From NCBI GenBank assembly GCA_046593355.1, contig JBKJNY010000044.1, positions 96,352 through 160,351 on the forward strand: a stretch of 64,000 nucleotides of DNA. Reading direction: 5' to 3'. The notes under the pieces are model-generated. The model was not told the DNA's origin. It did no database searches and saw nothing but the letters and a program-made list of their open reading frames with translations. A program made the position numbers and the translations under genes. The stretch's first letter is position 1. Every line of letters begins with the position of its first letter. The stretch comes from SXOA01 sp046593355 (GTDB lineage Bacteria; Planctomycetota; Planctomycetia; Pirellulales; Pirellulaceae). Shown here one piece after another: positions 50,150 to 58,194 of this stretch.

Positions 50150-50251
50150 GCGAACCTCCCAACAAAACTAATGAAGGAAAAATAATGGCGCGCTCATGCG
50201 CTCCGAAATTCGCAAATTCAATTCGGTCAATCGAACCGTCGCCTGTTCTTC

Positions 50252-50710
50252 TTAGCGGGCGTCGGGAACCATTCTGCGGAAGGCAGCGTCGTCGACTCCC
50301 TCAACGGCTCCCAACGCGCTGGCCACGAACCGCTTTCCGCCGGATCCTTCCTTCTCGTACGCCACTACCGGTGCCCCGCCTGGACCGGGACTCTTGGACA
50401 TGGCTCCGTAATAAATGACATAGGGTTTGTTGTCTCGAGGCGAAATCAGTAGCTTGTCAATGTCCGTGATTTTGAACTCAACTTTGAGCCTCTCCGCGTT
50501 TTTCGATTCCTTCAGAAACGCTTTGAACTCCGCTTCTCCGCCCGGAGGTCTTCCCGCGTGCTGATTCACAAAGTCCCCATAGAATTTCACCAGCGGCTTG
50601 AGAGGAGAAGCTTCCTGCGCCTGGTTGGAACGACCGCGGCCGCCGCAGCCGCATACCGCGCCGAGCAAAGCCAGGGTGATTACCCTTCTGGTATTGTTCG
50701 CAAATTGCAC
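50252..50710 (-). CDS. small lipoprotein (GTG start)
   Basis: A 152-residue product from GTG 50710. The signal (RRVITLALLGAVCGCGG) ends in a lipobox-like VCGC. The mature part has SPLKPLVKFYGDFVNQHAGRPPGGEAEFKAFLKE, SPRDNKPYVIYYG and VVAYEKEGSGGKRFVASALGAVEGVDDAAF. It lacks the ALDAWK motif of the lipoproteins near the left edge, so it is a different family. It lies upstream of a DUF1559 gene on the same strand. Function unknown. Confidence 0.8.
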   Translation of the reverse strand: MQFANNTRRVITLALLGAVCGCGGRGRSNQAQEASPLKPLVKFYGDFVNQHAGRPPGGEAEFKAFLKESKNAERLKVEFKITDIDKLLISPRDNKPYVIYYGAMSKSPGPGGAPVVAYEKEGSGGKRFVASALGAVEGVDDAAFRRMVPDAR

Positions 50711-51112
50711 AGCGCGTCTCGATGAGAAGCCTGTGAAAACCTTCCGCCACCTAATCTCATCAAGATATCCGACCGGGCATCAAGTTACGAGGCGCTGGGC
50801 AAAAAAAGTTCTGCGAGCGCGGGCGTCCGAACGATACTTTAGAATGGTGTAACAGGTTATTTCGGGGGGGCTAAAACTCTCCTGGCAAGCCGCATGGGAA
50901 GTTTGGGGTTCCCGCGGGCAAGGAACGGCGGCCTGCGGCAACGTTTCCTGGCAGTGAACAAAGAGTGTCTTGGCAGCGGGGCGGGGGCTTGCCGCGCCTG
51001 CTACAATGAGCCGCGCGCCACCCAAGGCGATACCAGCTTGCTGCGCCCTTGATGTCAATCATCATGGGCATCGTGAAGAATAGTCCACATAGTCCCATGG
51101 ATACGTTATTCC
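50711..51112. other. 402-bp intergenic region between divergent genes
   Basis: No gene is supported. A TACAAT box at 51002-51007 lies about 105 bp upstream of the esterase start, but no -35 box is found at the right distance. Nothing else was recognised. Confidence 0.35.
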
Positions 51113-52015
51113 ATGTTTCACTCTCTAGAAACTCGTTCCGCCGCGGTCCTGCTCCTCGCGCTCCTGGCCAGCTTGACTTCGGCCAGTGCCCAGGAGAAAG
51201 GCCAGGCCCAGCCGCCCAGCGGCGTCGTTTATTTATCCAACGTGGAGTACGGCAAAGGAGGCGATCAGCCGTTGACCTTGCATCTGGCGATGCCGGAGAA
51301 GCTGGACAAGCCGGCCCCTTGTCTCGTCGTCATTCATGGCGGAGCCTGGCGCGCCGGAGACAAATCGCAGCACACGGCGCAGATTTTCGATTTCGCGAAA
51401 AAGGGATACGTCTCGGTCAGCGTCGGCTATCGGTTTTGTCCCCAGCACACTTTTCCATCGCAAGTCGAGGACGTGAAATGCGCCGTCCGCTTCCTGCGGG
51501 GGAATGCCGAGAAATACCACATCGACCCCGACCGCTTGGGCGCAATCGGCTTTTCCGCCGGCGCTCATCTCTCGATGCTGCTGGGAGTGATGGGAAAGGA
51601 AGACGGCTTGGAGGGGAGCGGGGGACATCCCGATCTGTCCAGCAAAGTGCAGGCGGTGGTGGCCTTTTTCGGCCCGACGGATTTCAACGCGGACGACATT
51701 CCCGTGGTGAGCGTGGGGCTGCTCAATGACTTCGTCGGTGTGAAGAAGGAGGACGACAAAGGAGAGCGGAGGAGAGCTTCCCCGATCAGCTACGTCACCA
51801 AGGACGACGCTCCGCTCTTGATCTTCCAAGGAACCAAAGACCCGCTCGTGCCTCATACCCAGGCCTACAAAATGGCCGATGCCATGACCGCCGCCGGCGT
51901 CTCCGGCCGCGTGGAATTGCTCGTCGGCGCTGGCCACGGCTGGGGCGGGAAAGATGTGCAACGGAGCTTTGCTCAGACGCTCGAGTTTTTTGGCGAGCAG
52001 CTCAAGCACAAATAG
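51113..52015 (+). CDS. exported BD-FAE-type esterase
   Basis: A 300-residue alpha/beta hydrolase with a Sec signal (about 1-26, ending SASAQ). The oxyanion motif HGGAW is at 75-79, the nucleophile S148 in GAIGFSAGAHLS, the acid D243 in FQGTKDPLVP, and the histidine H275 in VGAGHGWGG. All catalytic residues are present. This family (feruloyl/acetyl esterase-like) removes acyl groups from plant or algal polysaccharides; the exact ester is unknown. Expected in the periplasm or outside the cell. An alternative in-register ATG lies slightly upstream at 51098. Confidence 0.9.
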   Translation: MFHSLETRSAAVLLLALLASLTSASAQEKGQAQPPSGVVYLSNVEYGKGGDQPLTLHLAMPEKLDKPAPCLVVIHGGAWRAGDKSQHTAQIFDFAKKGYVSVSVGYRFCPQHTFPSQVEDVKCAVRFLRGNAEKYHIDPDRLGAIGFSAGAHLSMLLGVMGKEDGLEGSGGHPDLSSKVQAVVAFFGPTDFNADDIPVVSVGLLNDFVGVKKEDDKGERRRASPISYVTKDDAPLLIFQGTKDPLVPHTQAYKMADAMTAAGVSGRVELLVGAGHGWGGKDVQRSFAQTLEFFGEQLKHK

Positions 52016-52043
52016 CCGGATGGGTTTTATCAAAGAGTTCGTT

Positions 52044-52466
52044 ATGCGCGATTCAATTCCCTCCGCTCCGCAGTCCACAAACAGCGAATTTTTGGCGATA
52101 ATCCGCGGCACAGGGGGCGCGCTGGCCGGGGCCGCGATTGGTCTTGCCGCCTTCACGCTCTTGCTCAAGTACGTGGGCATCTATGCCATGGCGATTCCCG
52201 GCGCGCTGGTCGGCGTGGTATGCGGCTACTGCCTCAACCGCCGCTCGCTCATTCTGGGCATCGTGTGCGCCGGCATGGGGGCGGCCAACATGATTGTTTC
52301 GGAATGGTGGAATTTTCCCTTTATCAAAGACGAGAGTTTGGGATTCTTTCTCCAAAACCTTGGTGAGCTCGAGTGGCACTTCTGGCTGAGTCTTCTCCTC
52401 GGTGGCGGGCTAGCATTCTGGTTCGGTCAAGGAAACGAGCGAACCACTTCCCGCGGCGATTCGTAA
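52044..52466 (+). CDS. small membrane protein
   Basis: A 140-residue product from ATG 52044 (MRDSIPSAPQ); an ATG at 52020 would add eight residues. Hydrophobic helices are visible at about 16-37 (GGALAGAAIGLAAFTLLLKYVG), 40-57, 60-78 and 107-122. A charged tail (GNERTTSRGDS) follows. The family is not recognised; such short multi-span proteins are common in planctomycetes. It lies 28 bp after the esterase stop and may be cotranscribed. Confidence 0.75.
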   Translation: MRDSIPSAPQSTNSEFLAIIRGTGGALAGAAIGLAAFTLLLKYVGIYAMAIPGALVGVVCGYCLNRRSLILGIVCAGMGAANMIVSEWWNFPFIKDESLGFFLQNLGELEWHFWLSLLLGGGLAFWFGQGNERTTSRGDS

Positions 52467-52619
52467 TTTGGACCACGGCACTCCCTGATGCGTGCGGCTG
52501 GTTAATTAGCCATGAAGAGTGCCTGAGGGGCTCTCGGATGCTCGACAGCAGCCTCCGAACCCATTAAGCTTTTCTGATAGTTCGGTCCGTATCCCTGGTC
52601 ACCCTGTAGGAGCCTTATT

Positions 52620-53168
52620 ATGAAGAAGTTTGTGGCATGTGTTGCAGCAGTCCTGCTGTGCGGTTCCGCCGTCATCGCGGCCGAGCTGAAGTCGGGCCTG
52701 GAAGTTGGCGAAGGCGTCAATGCGTTCTACGTTCAGGACGTGACCGGCCCTTCGGCCGGCAAGGATCCGCTCTGCTACCGCTGCCAGTACGGCAAGCGGC
52801 CCGTGGTCGCCATCTTCACCCGCAAGCTGGATGACAAGGTCGCCGCCCTGGTGAAGGAAATCGACGCCAAGGTCGCCAAGAACAGCGACAAAAAGATGGC
52901 CGCCTTCGTGGTCGTCCTCTCGGATGATCCGGCCGCCAACGAAGCCAAGCTCAAAGAGCTGGCCAAGAAGGAAGGGATCAAGATCCCGCTGACCACGTTC
53001 GAAAACGCCGCCGGGCCGGAAGACTACAAGATTTCCAAGGATGCGGAAGTCACCGTGCTGGAATGGGTCAACAGCAAGGTCGTGGTAAACCACTCCTTCG
53101 CCGCTGGCAAGCTCAACGAAGCCGGCATCAAGGCCGTCATCAAAGACACCGCCAAGATCCTCGAATAA
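52620..53168 (+). CDS. exported thioredoxin-like protein
   Basis: A 182-residue product with a Sec signal (MKKFVACVAAVLLCGSAVIAAE) and TAGGAG upstream. The mature part has a CxxC motif (LCYRC, C52 and C55) before PVVAIFTRKLDDKVAALVKEIDAKV, MAAFVVVLSDDPAANEAKLKELAKKEGIKIPLTTFE and ISKDAEVTVLEWVNSKVVVNHSF, a thioredoxin/peroxiredoxin-like alpha-beta order. The CxxC lies before the first strand rather than after it, which is unusual for a classical thioredoxin active site. Followed by a strong terminator. Periplasmic redox role inferred. Confidence 0.85.
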   Translation: MKKFVACVAAVLLCGSAVIAAELKSGLEVGEGVNAFYVQDVTGPSAGKDPLCYRCQYGKRPVVAIFTRKLDDKVAALVKEIDAKVAKNSDKKMAAFVVVLSDDPAANEAKLKELAKKEGIKIPLTTFENAAGPEDYKISKDAEVTVLEWVNSKVVVNHSFAAGKLNEAGIKAVIKDTAKILE

Positions 53169-53198
53169 GTTCCGGCTAATCCGTTACCGAAGAATTTT

Positions 53199-53240
53199 CC
53201 AGCCCGCTGGGGAGCAATCCCAGCGGGCTGGTTCGTTTCT
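53199..53240 (+). terminator. Rho-independent-type terminator
   Basis: A perfect 13-bp stem, CCAGCCCGCTGGG (53199-53211) with CCCAGCGGGCTGG (53219-53231), around a GAGCAAT loop, followed by TTCGTTTCTT. It ends the thioredoxin-like gene 30 bp after its stop. The T-tract is interrupted but the stem is strong. Confidence 0.8.
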
Positions 53241-53292
53241 TGACACCAGCCTGAAGCGCCAGCGAAGGACAGCGCGGCAGACGGAAACGCTA

Positions 53293-53724
53293 CTATTCCT
53301 TCGCGGCCGGCGGCTGGCCATAGACCAGCTTTTTCTCTTTCCACTGGGCTTCCAGCTTGGCGTGCAGCTTGTTCCAGGCTCCTTCCATCAGGGGCACATG
53401 ACAGCCCCCTTTCCCCTTGCACTCATTCTCGCCGGCATTCGCCCCGCAGCCGCCGAGCCCCTTGCACTCATTCTTTCCACCGCAGGAACTCTCTTTGGCC
53501 GTCGCACAGGCCCCCTGGCCGCGGCAAGTATTCTCGCCTCCCTTCCCTTTTCCTTTGCAATCGTTGAGTCCGCGGCAGAGATGCACTTCCGCCGCCGCGG
53601 TCGCTGCGGTGTTCGCGGCCGGCTTGTTTCCCCCGCACCCGGCGAGAGTCCCTGCGGCGATGCCACCCAGGGCGGCAGCGGTCAATTGATTGAATGTCCG
53701 GCGGTCGATTTCAAGATTGGGCAC
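53293..53724 (-). CDS. Cys-rich Tat lipoprotein, possible metal-binding protein
   Basis: A 143-residue product from GTG 53724 with GGAG upstream. The signal has twin arginines (IDRRTFNQL) and lipobox LAGC (C30), so it is expected to be Tat-exported and lipid-anchored. The mature domain has nine cysteines (50, 56, 67, 73, 81, 87, 93, 102, 108) separated mostly by five residues, in Gly/Lys-rich units such as CRGLNDC, CRGQGAC, CKGLGGC and CKGKGGC. The regular Cx5C spacing suggests metal binding or a modified peptide, as in bufferin-like metallophores, but no maturation gene is adjacent. A helical C-terminus follows. Function not established. Confidence 0.78.
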   Translation of the reverse strand: MPNLEIDRRTFNQLTAAALGGIAAGTLAGCGGNKPAANTAATAAAEVHLCRGLNDCKGKGKGGENTCRGQGACATAKESSCGGKNECKGLGGCGANAGENECKGKGGCHVPLMEGAWNKLHAKLEAQWKEKKLVYGQPPAAKE

Positions 53725-53813
53725 GAGAGATTCTCCGTAAGTGGGTGATGTTAGCGGTCATTGTACCGGCGCGGCACGCAGCGAGAAGCCGTTTCACCTA
53801 AAATGAAGCCATC

Positions 53814-54707
53814 ATGCCCGTTCCCAGCTTTTTCATCGTCGGCGCGCCCAAATGCGGAACGACTTCGCTCAACGACTACTTGCGGCAGCACCCAGGGATT
53901 TTCATACCGGAGCGGAAGGAGCTGCACCACTTCGGCAGCGACCTGCGATTCTTCAAATCCGAGCGGCCGACGCGCGGCGAATACCTGGCCGACTTTGCCC
54001 CTGCCCAGCCCGGCCAAATCGCGGGGGAAGCTTCCGTCTGGTATCTCTTCTCGCAGTTGGCGGCGCAGGAAATTCACGACTTCTGCCCCGTGGCGAAAAT
54101 CATCATCATGCTGAGAAGTCCGGCGGACATGCTGCACTCGCTCCACAGCCAGTTTCTCTTCGAGAGCAACGAGAACCTCGCCGACTTCGCTGCCGCCTTA
54201 GCCGCGGAAGAAGACCGCAGCCAAGGCCGCCGTCTTCCGCCAGGCTCGAATTACCGCGAAGGGCTGCTTTATCGCCGCGTCGCCCGTTTCGCCGAACAGG
54301 TCCGCCGTTATCTCGATGTCTTCCCCCGCAAGCAAGTGTACATCATCGACTTCGAGGACTTCTCGCGCGATACGCCGCGGGTCTTTGCCGAAGTGCTCCG
54401 GTTCCTTGGCGTTGACCCTTCCTTCCGCTGTGAGTTTGAAATCCGCAACCCCAACAAGCAGATTCATAGCCGGCCGCTCCATAACTTTCTCAATAACCCC
54501 GGTGCCTTCGCCATCCTGCTCAGTCGTCTCATCCCTCAATCCCTCCGCCGCTCCCTCATCAGCCGCCTCAAAAGAGCTAACTCACCCGCCGCACCCCGCG
54601 AGCCTCTGTCCGCCGAGCTCCGCGCTCAACTCAACCGCGAATTCGCTCCGGAGATTGAGCGATTGGGCAAGCTGGTGGGGAGGGATTTTTCCAAGTGGCT
54701 GGCTTGA
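53814..54707 (+). CDS. PAPS-dependent sulfotransferase family protein
   Basis: A 297-residue cytoplasmic enzyme. The 5'-phosphosulfate loop is FFIVGAPKCGTTSLNDYL (6-23), and the 3'-phosphate motif is IIIMLRSPADMLHSLHSQF with R101 and S109. These are the standard PAPS-binding sites of the sulfotransferase fold. The acceptor is unknown; bacterial members of this group sulfate glycans or lipids. Divergent from the Cys-rich lipoprotein gene. The reductive sulfate gene cysH lies 4.7 kb away. Confidence 0.9.
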   Translation: MPVPSFFIVGAPKCGTTSLNDYLRQHPGIFIPERKELHHFGSDLRFFKSERPTRGEYLADFAPAQPGQIAGEASVWYLFSQLAAQEIHDFCPVAKIIIMLRSPADMLHSLHSQFLFESNENLADFAAALAAEEDRSQGRRLPPGSNYREGLLYRRVARFAEQVRRYLDVFPRKQVYIIDFEDFSRDTPRVFAEVLRFLGVDPSFRCEFEIRNPNKQIHSRPLHNFLNNPGAFAILLSRLIPQSLRRSLISRLKRANSPAAPREPLSAELRAQLNREFAPEIERLGKLVGRDFSKWLA

Positions 54708-54758
54708 GAGCGGGGCGGAATGGCTCATAGAGGGAAGGAGCTTTCCTTCGCTGGCGCT

Positions 54759-55784
54759 TCAGGCTTTTGTCGAGTGAGGCAAAAGCGTGAGCTGGACGGT
54801 GCGGACGAAGCCTTTGAGGGTGCCGAAGGTAGCGGCGACGGCGCTCGGTTCGTAGCCGCAGTGGACCATGCAGTCGCGGCATTTGGGGTTGCCGCTGGCC
54901 TGGCCGTAGGCGTCCCAGTCGGTGGTTTCCATCAATTCGCGGAAAGTTTTGGCATAGCCTTCCGCCAGGAGGTAGCAGGGCTTCTGCCAGCCGAAGAGGT
55001 TGTAGGTGGGGCTGCCCCACGGCGTGCATTGCAGGTCGTAGCGGCCTTGGAGGAATTCCAGGAACAGCGGCGTCTGGTTGAATTGCCAGGTTCGCTTGGC
55101 CCGGCCGAGCATTCGGCGGAAGAGGCTCATGGTTTCTTCGCGGCGGAGGAAATGGTCCTGGTCGGGGGCCTTCTCGTAGGAGTAGCCGGGGCTGACCATC
55201 ATCCCTTCGACGCCGAGGGCCATCATCTCGTCGAAGAAGGGGCGGATGCGATCGGGGTCGGTCCCCGCGAAGAACGTGCTGTTCGTCGTCACCCGAAAGC
55301 CGCGAGCCCGGGCGGCGCGGATGGCCCGCACGGCGATGTCGAAGGTGCCATTGCGGCAGACGGCGTGGTCGTGCTCCTTTTTCGGGCCATCCATGTGGAC
55401 GGAGAAGGAGAGGTACTTGCTGGGCTTGAATTTCGGCAGCGACTCTTCGAGCTTGAGGGCGTTGGTGCAGAGGTAGATGTATTTGCGGCGGGCGACGAGG
55501 CCGGCCGCGATCTGGTCCATCTGCGGATGCAAGAGCGGCTCGCCGCCGGGGATGGAGATGATGGGAGCGCCGCATTCGTCCGCCGCCGCGAAGCACTGCT
55601 CGGGGGTGAGGTGGCGGCGGAGGGTTTCCGCCGGGAACTGGATTTTTCCACAGCCGGCGCACGCCAGGTTGCAGCGAAAGAGCGGCTCCAGCATCAGCAC
55701 CAGCGGATACCGCTTGACCCCCCGCAGCTTCTGCCGCAGGACGTAACTGGCGACGGTCCACATTTGGGAGAGGGGGACGGACAT
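54759..55784 (-). CDS. hpnH: adenosyl-hopene synthase HpnH (radical SAM)
   Basis: Radical SAM enzyme that joins the 5'-deoxyadenosyl group to hopene to make adenosylhopane, the first step toward C35 hopanoids. The 341-residue product starts MSVPLSQMWTVASYVLRQKL. The iron-sulfur motif is CNLACAGC (C38, C42, C45), then GGEPLLHPQ, and a C-terminal CRDCMVHCGYEPSA. These match HpnH. It starts 8 bp after the stop of the squalene-hopene cyclase gene, and its AGGA ribosome site lies in the AT-rich repeat at that junction. The stop codon overlaps a copy of the CTTCGCTGGCGCTTC motif. Confidence 0.95.
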   Translation of the reverse strand: MSVPLSQMWTVASYVLRQKLRGVKRYPLVLMLEPLFRCNLACAGCGKIQFPAETLRRHLTPEQCFAAADECGAPIISIPGGEPLLHPQMDQIAAGLVARRKYIYLCTNALKLEESLPKFKPSKYLSFSVHMDGPKKEHDHAVCRNGTFDIAVRAIRAARARGFRVTTNSTFFAGTDPDRIRPFFDEMMALGVEGMMVSPGYSYEKAPDQDHFLRREETMSLFRRMLGRAKRTWQFNQTPLFLEFLQGRYDLQCTPWGSPTYNLFGWQKPCYLLAEGYAKTFRELMETTDWDAYGQASGNPKCRDCMVHCGYEPSAVAATFGTLKGFVRTVQLTLLPHSTKA

Positions 55785-55853
55785 GAAAAATCCTAAATCC
55801 GAAACTCGAAGTTCGAAATTCGAATTTCGGATTTCGAATTTCGGATTTCTCGC
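55785..55853. repeat. AT-rich tandem/palindromic repeat at the shc-hpnH junction
   Basis: Units of the type GAAATTCGAATTTCGGATT are repeated. The block supplies the last 19 or so codons and stop of shc and the ribosome site (TTAGGATTTTTC) of hpnH. The encoded tail ends SEIRISNFEFRI. Confidence 0.75.
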
Positions 55854-57892
55854 TCCCACGTCGCCAATGCCAGCAGTGGGAAGTAGACGCGGTAGAGATG
55901 ATACTTGAGATAGAAGACGCGGGGGAAGCCGGTGCCGGTGAATTCGAGCTCGTCCCAAGCGCCATCGGGACGCTGGGTGTCGAGCAGGTAACTCAGGCCA
56001 CGGTCGACGGCCGGATGCCGAGCGAGGCCGGCGGCGATGAGGCCGAGTATCGCCCAAGCAGTTTGTGAGGCGGTCACAGGGCCTTGGCCGCGAAGCTCCG
56101 GGGCTTCATAGCTGTCCGCGGATTCCCCCCAGCCGCCGCAGGCCTGCTGATGGGCGAGGAGCCAGTTGGCCCCCTTCTGCATCGCGGGGTCGTCCTTGGG
56201 AACTTGCATCGCCGCCATACCGACGAGTGTCTGCCAGGTGCCGTAGATGTAGTTCACTCCCCAGCGGCCATACCAACTGCCGTCGGCTTCCTGGGTCTGA
56301 CGGAGAAAGTGGAGGGCCTTTTCCATATTCGCGTCTCGGGGATTGGCTCCCCAAAGGGCCAACGATTCGAGCACGCGGCCGGTCAGGTCCGCCGTGCTGG
56401 GGTCAATCATCGCGTTGTGATCGGCGAACGGCACGCGGCACAGGAACTCGCTGTCGTTATCCCTGTCGAACGCTCCCCAGCCGCCGTCGCGGTTCTGCAT
56501 GGCAAGCATCCAGCGAAGAGCGCGGGAGGAGGAAGTGTAGAGTGCAGAGTGCAGAGTGTAGAGTGAAGAACTCTTTTCCTTGCTTTGCTCGTCACTTTGC
56601 ACTTTGCACTCTGCACTCTGCACTTCTTTCAGCGCGATCAGCACCATCGCCGTGTCGTCCACGTCGGGATAGAACTCGTTGTGATGTTCGAAATACCAGC
56701 CGCCGGGAGCCGCGGAAACGCGGTTGGCCCAGTCGCCGCTGCGCGTGACTTCTTTTTCCAGCAGCCAGTCCACTGCCTTGGCGGCTGGTTCGCTTTCGAG
56801 AGTGTGGCCGGCGACCGCGAGGGCGCGGAGGGCGATGGCTGTGTCCCAGACCGGGGAAAGGCAGGGCTGCACGCGGGCGGTAAATTTCTCTTCGATGACG
56901 AGAGCCCGCAGTTGCTCGTGGTTGTAGCGGACCTCGGCGCTGTCGTCCTCGTAGCCCAGACACTTGAGGGCGATGACGCTCCAAATGATGGGCGGGAAGA
57001 TAGCGCCTAGGCCGTCGCTATGGGCGAAGCGGCTGGTCATCCATTCGGTGGCGGCGGCGAGGGCCCGTTTGCGAAGCGGCCGCCAGCGGCGTTTCTCCAA
57101 CCACTTGATTCCCGAGTCCATCCGGCGGAAGAAGCGGTCCCAGGAGAACCAACCCAGCTCCTGCGAAAGCCCCGGGCAACGGAGTTGAGGCCAGTGGGCG
57201 GGTTCCTTGACAAACAGCTCGCGAATGCCGCGCTCGGGCGCGAGGGTGCGGGACGGACGATGGGCCCACATGATGGAGAGCGGGACCACAATCGTCCGCG
57301 ACCAGGCGCTCATCCGGTAGATGTTGACGGGCGACCAATTGGGGAGCAGTACAAGCTCCGGGGGGACCGCGGGGCAATGGTCATAGGAAATCTGCCCGAG
57401 CAGCGCCAGATAGAACCGCGTGAAGCTGTTGACCGCATCGGCTCCGCCGGCCGCGCGGATGGCGCGGCGGGCCCGCTGCATATATTCGGACTCTGGATCG
57501 TGCCCGGTCAGCTTAAGGGCGAAGTAGGCTTTCACGCTGCCGCTGATGTCGAGCTTGCCGCCGGGATACATTCCCCAGCCGCCGGCGGGAAGCTGTTTCT
57601 CGACGATGTAGGCGGCCAGCTTCTTAGCGAGCGGAATTTCTTCTTGTCCCAGCCAGGCGAGCAGCAGGATGTATTCGCTTTCGAGGATAGTGTCCCCTTC
57701 TAGCTCGCCGCACCAATAGCCATCGGGATGCTGCCGGGAAAGAAGCCAGTCGCAGGTTCGCTCTTGACCCTCGGCGACGGCCTGAGCGAGTGCGCTATCG
57801 ACCACCTCGCGGCGCTGTGTATTTGTCAGCGGGCTGCGCAGGTTGCCGCGAAAGTGGGGCGCGGGTACCGGTCTCTCTTCCATTCCTGCCAT
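55793..57892 (-). CDS. shc: squalene-hopene cyclase with an in-frame repeat insertion
   Basis: Membrane-associated terpenoid cyclase converting squalene to hopene. The 699-residue product from ATG 57892 (AAGGA upstream) carries the catalytic acid motif DVDDTAM (D410, D412, D413) and several QW-type repeats (QNRDGGWGAFD, QEADGSWYGRWG, QQACGGWGES, QRPDGAWDE). Residues about 424-456 (EVQSAECK... LHSALYTSSS) are encoded by an inverted repeat at 56525-56623 and interrupt the linker between DVDD and ALRWMLAMQNRDGGW. The C-terminal REIRNSKSEIR tail is also repeat-encoded. The upstream in-frame start at 57967 is rejected because it reads through another repeat. In an operon with hpnH. Confidence 0.94.
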   Translation of the reverse strand: MAGMEERPVPAPHFRGNLRSPLTNTQRREVVDSALAQAVAEGQERTCDWLLSRQHPDGYWCGELEGDTILESEYILLLAWLGQEEIPLAKKLAAYIVEKQLPAGGWGMYPGGKLDISGSVKAYFALKLTGHDPESEYMQRARRAIRAAGGADAVNSFTRFYLALLGQISYDHCPAVPPELVLLPNWSPVNIYRMSAWSRTIVVPLSIMWAHRPSRTLAPERGIRELFVKEPAHWPQLRCPGLSQELGWFSWDRFFRRMDSGIKWLEKRRWRPLRKRALAAATEWMTSRFAHSDGLGAIFPPIIWSVIALKCLGYEDDSAEVRYNHEQLRALVIEEKFTARVQPCLSPVWDTAIALRALAVAGHTLESEPAAKAVDWLLEKEVTRSGDWANRVSAAPGGWYFEHHNEFYPDVDDTAMVLIALKEVQSAECKVQSDEQSKEKSSSLYTLHSALYTSSSRALRWMLAMQNRDGGWGAFDRDNDSEFLCRVPFADHNAMIDPSTADLTGRVLESLALWGANPRDANMEKALHFLRQTQEADGSWYGRWGVNYIYGTWQTLVGMAAMQVPKDDPAMQKGANWLLAHQQACGGWGESADSYEAPELRGQGPVTASQTAWAILGLIAAGLARHPAVDRGLSYLLDTQRPDGAWDELEFTGTGFPRVFYLKYHLYRVYFPLLALATWEREIRNSKSEIRISNFEFRI
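56525..56625. repeat. inverted repeat inserted in the shc coding sequence
   Basis: Arms made of AGAGTGCAGAGTG-type units (about 56535-56565) and CACTCTGCACTCTGCAC-type units (about 56592-56625) surround a 25-bp loop. The frame stays open through it, adding about 33 residues. The two arms are complementary, each built from short tandem units. Confidence 0.85.
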
Positions 57893-58194
57893 CCATGCAT
57901 CCTTGTGGGCCAGCGGAACCTCCCTCTCCCTTGGGGAGAGGGCCGGGGTGAGGGTCTTGCAGCTCACCCGTCATTTGCTCGCTATCAAGCTGGACGTATA
58001 GGCCATGCCGTGCTGTCGAGCAAGGTCAATGGGAAGGGCGTACACCTCTGGCAATGCTGCTTTCTTCGGTGCGGAAAAATCTGGCGGAAAGTGGTCCGAT
58101 GTAGTGTGAATTGTGTGCAGCCTCGGCTATTGTAGCGGCTTGACAGGCGTCTTGCACTTTACCCGATGCTTTCCACTTTTCAGCCGGCGCTTTT
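57893..58194. other. 302-bp region between divergent genes
   Basis: A palindromic repeat (CCCTCTCCC-TTG-GGGAGAGGG) sits at about 57907-57928, followed by GGCCGGGGTGAGGG. TTGACA at 58140-58145 is a possible -35 box for the plus-strand gene, but no convincing -10 box follows at 17 bp. No gene is supported. Confidence 0.5.

Noticed and set aside
50780..51058. Minus-strand gene of 92 codons between the lipoprotein and esterase genes
   Set aside because: No ribosome site, no motif, unlikely composition.
57893..57967. N-terminal extension of squalene-hopene cyclase starting MSCKTLTPALSPRERE
   Set aside because: These residues are encoded by a CCCTCTCCCTTGGGGAGAGG-type repeat and precede a better start with a ribosome site.
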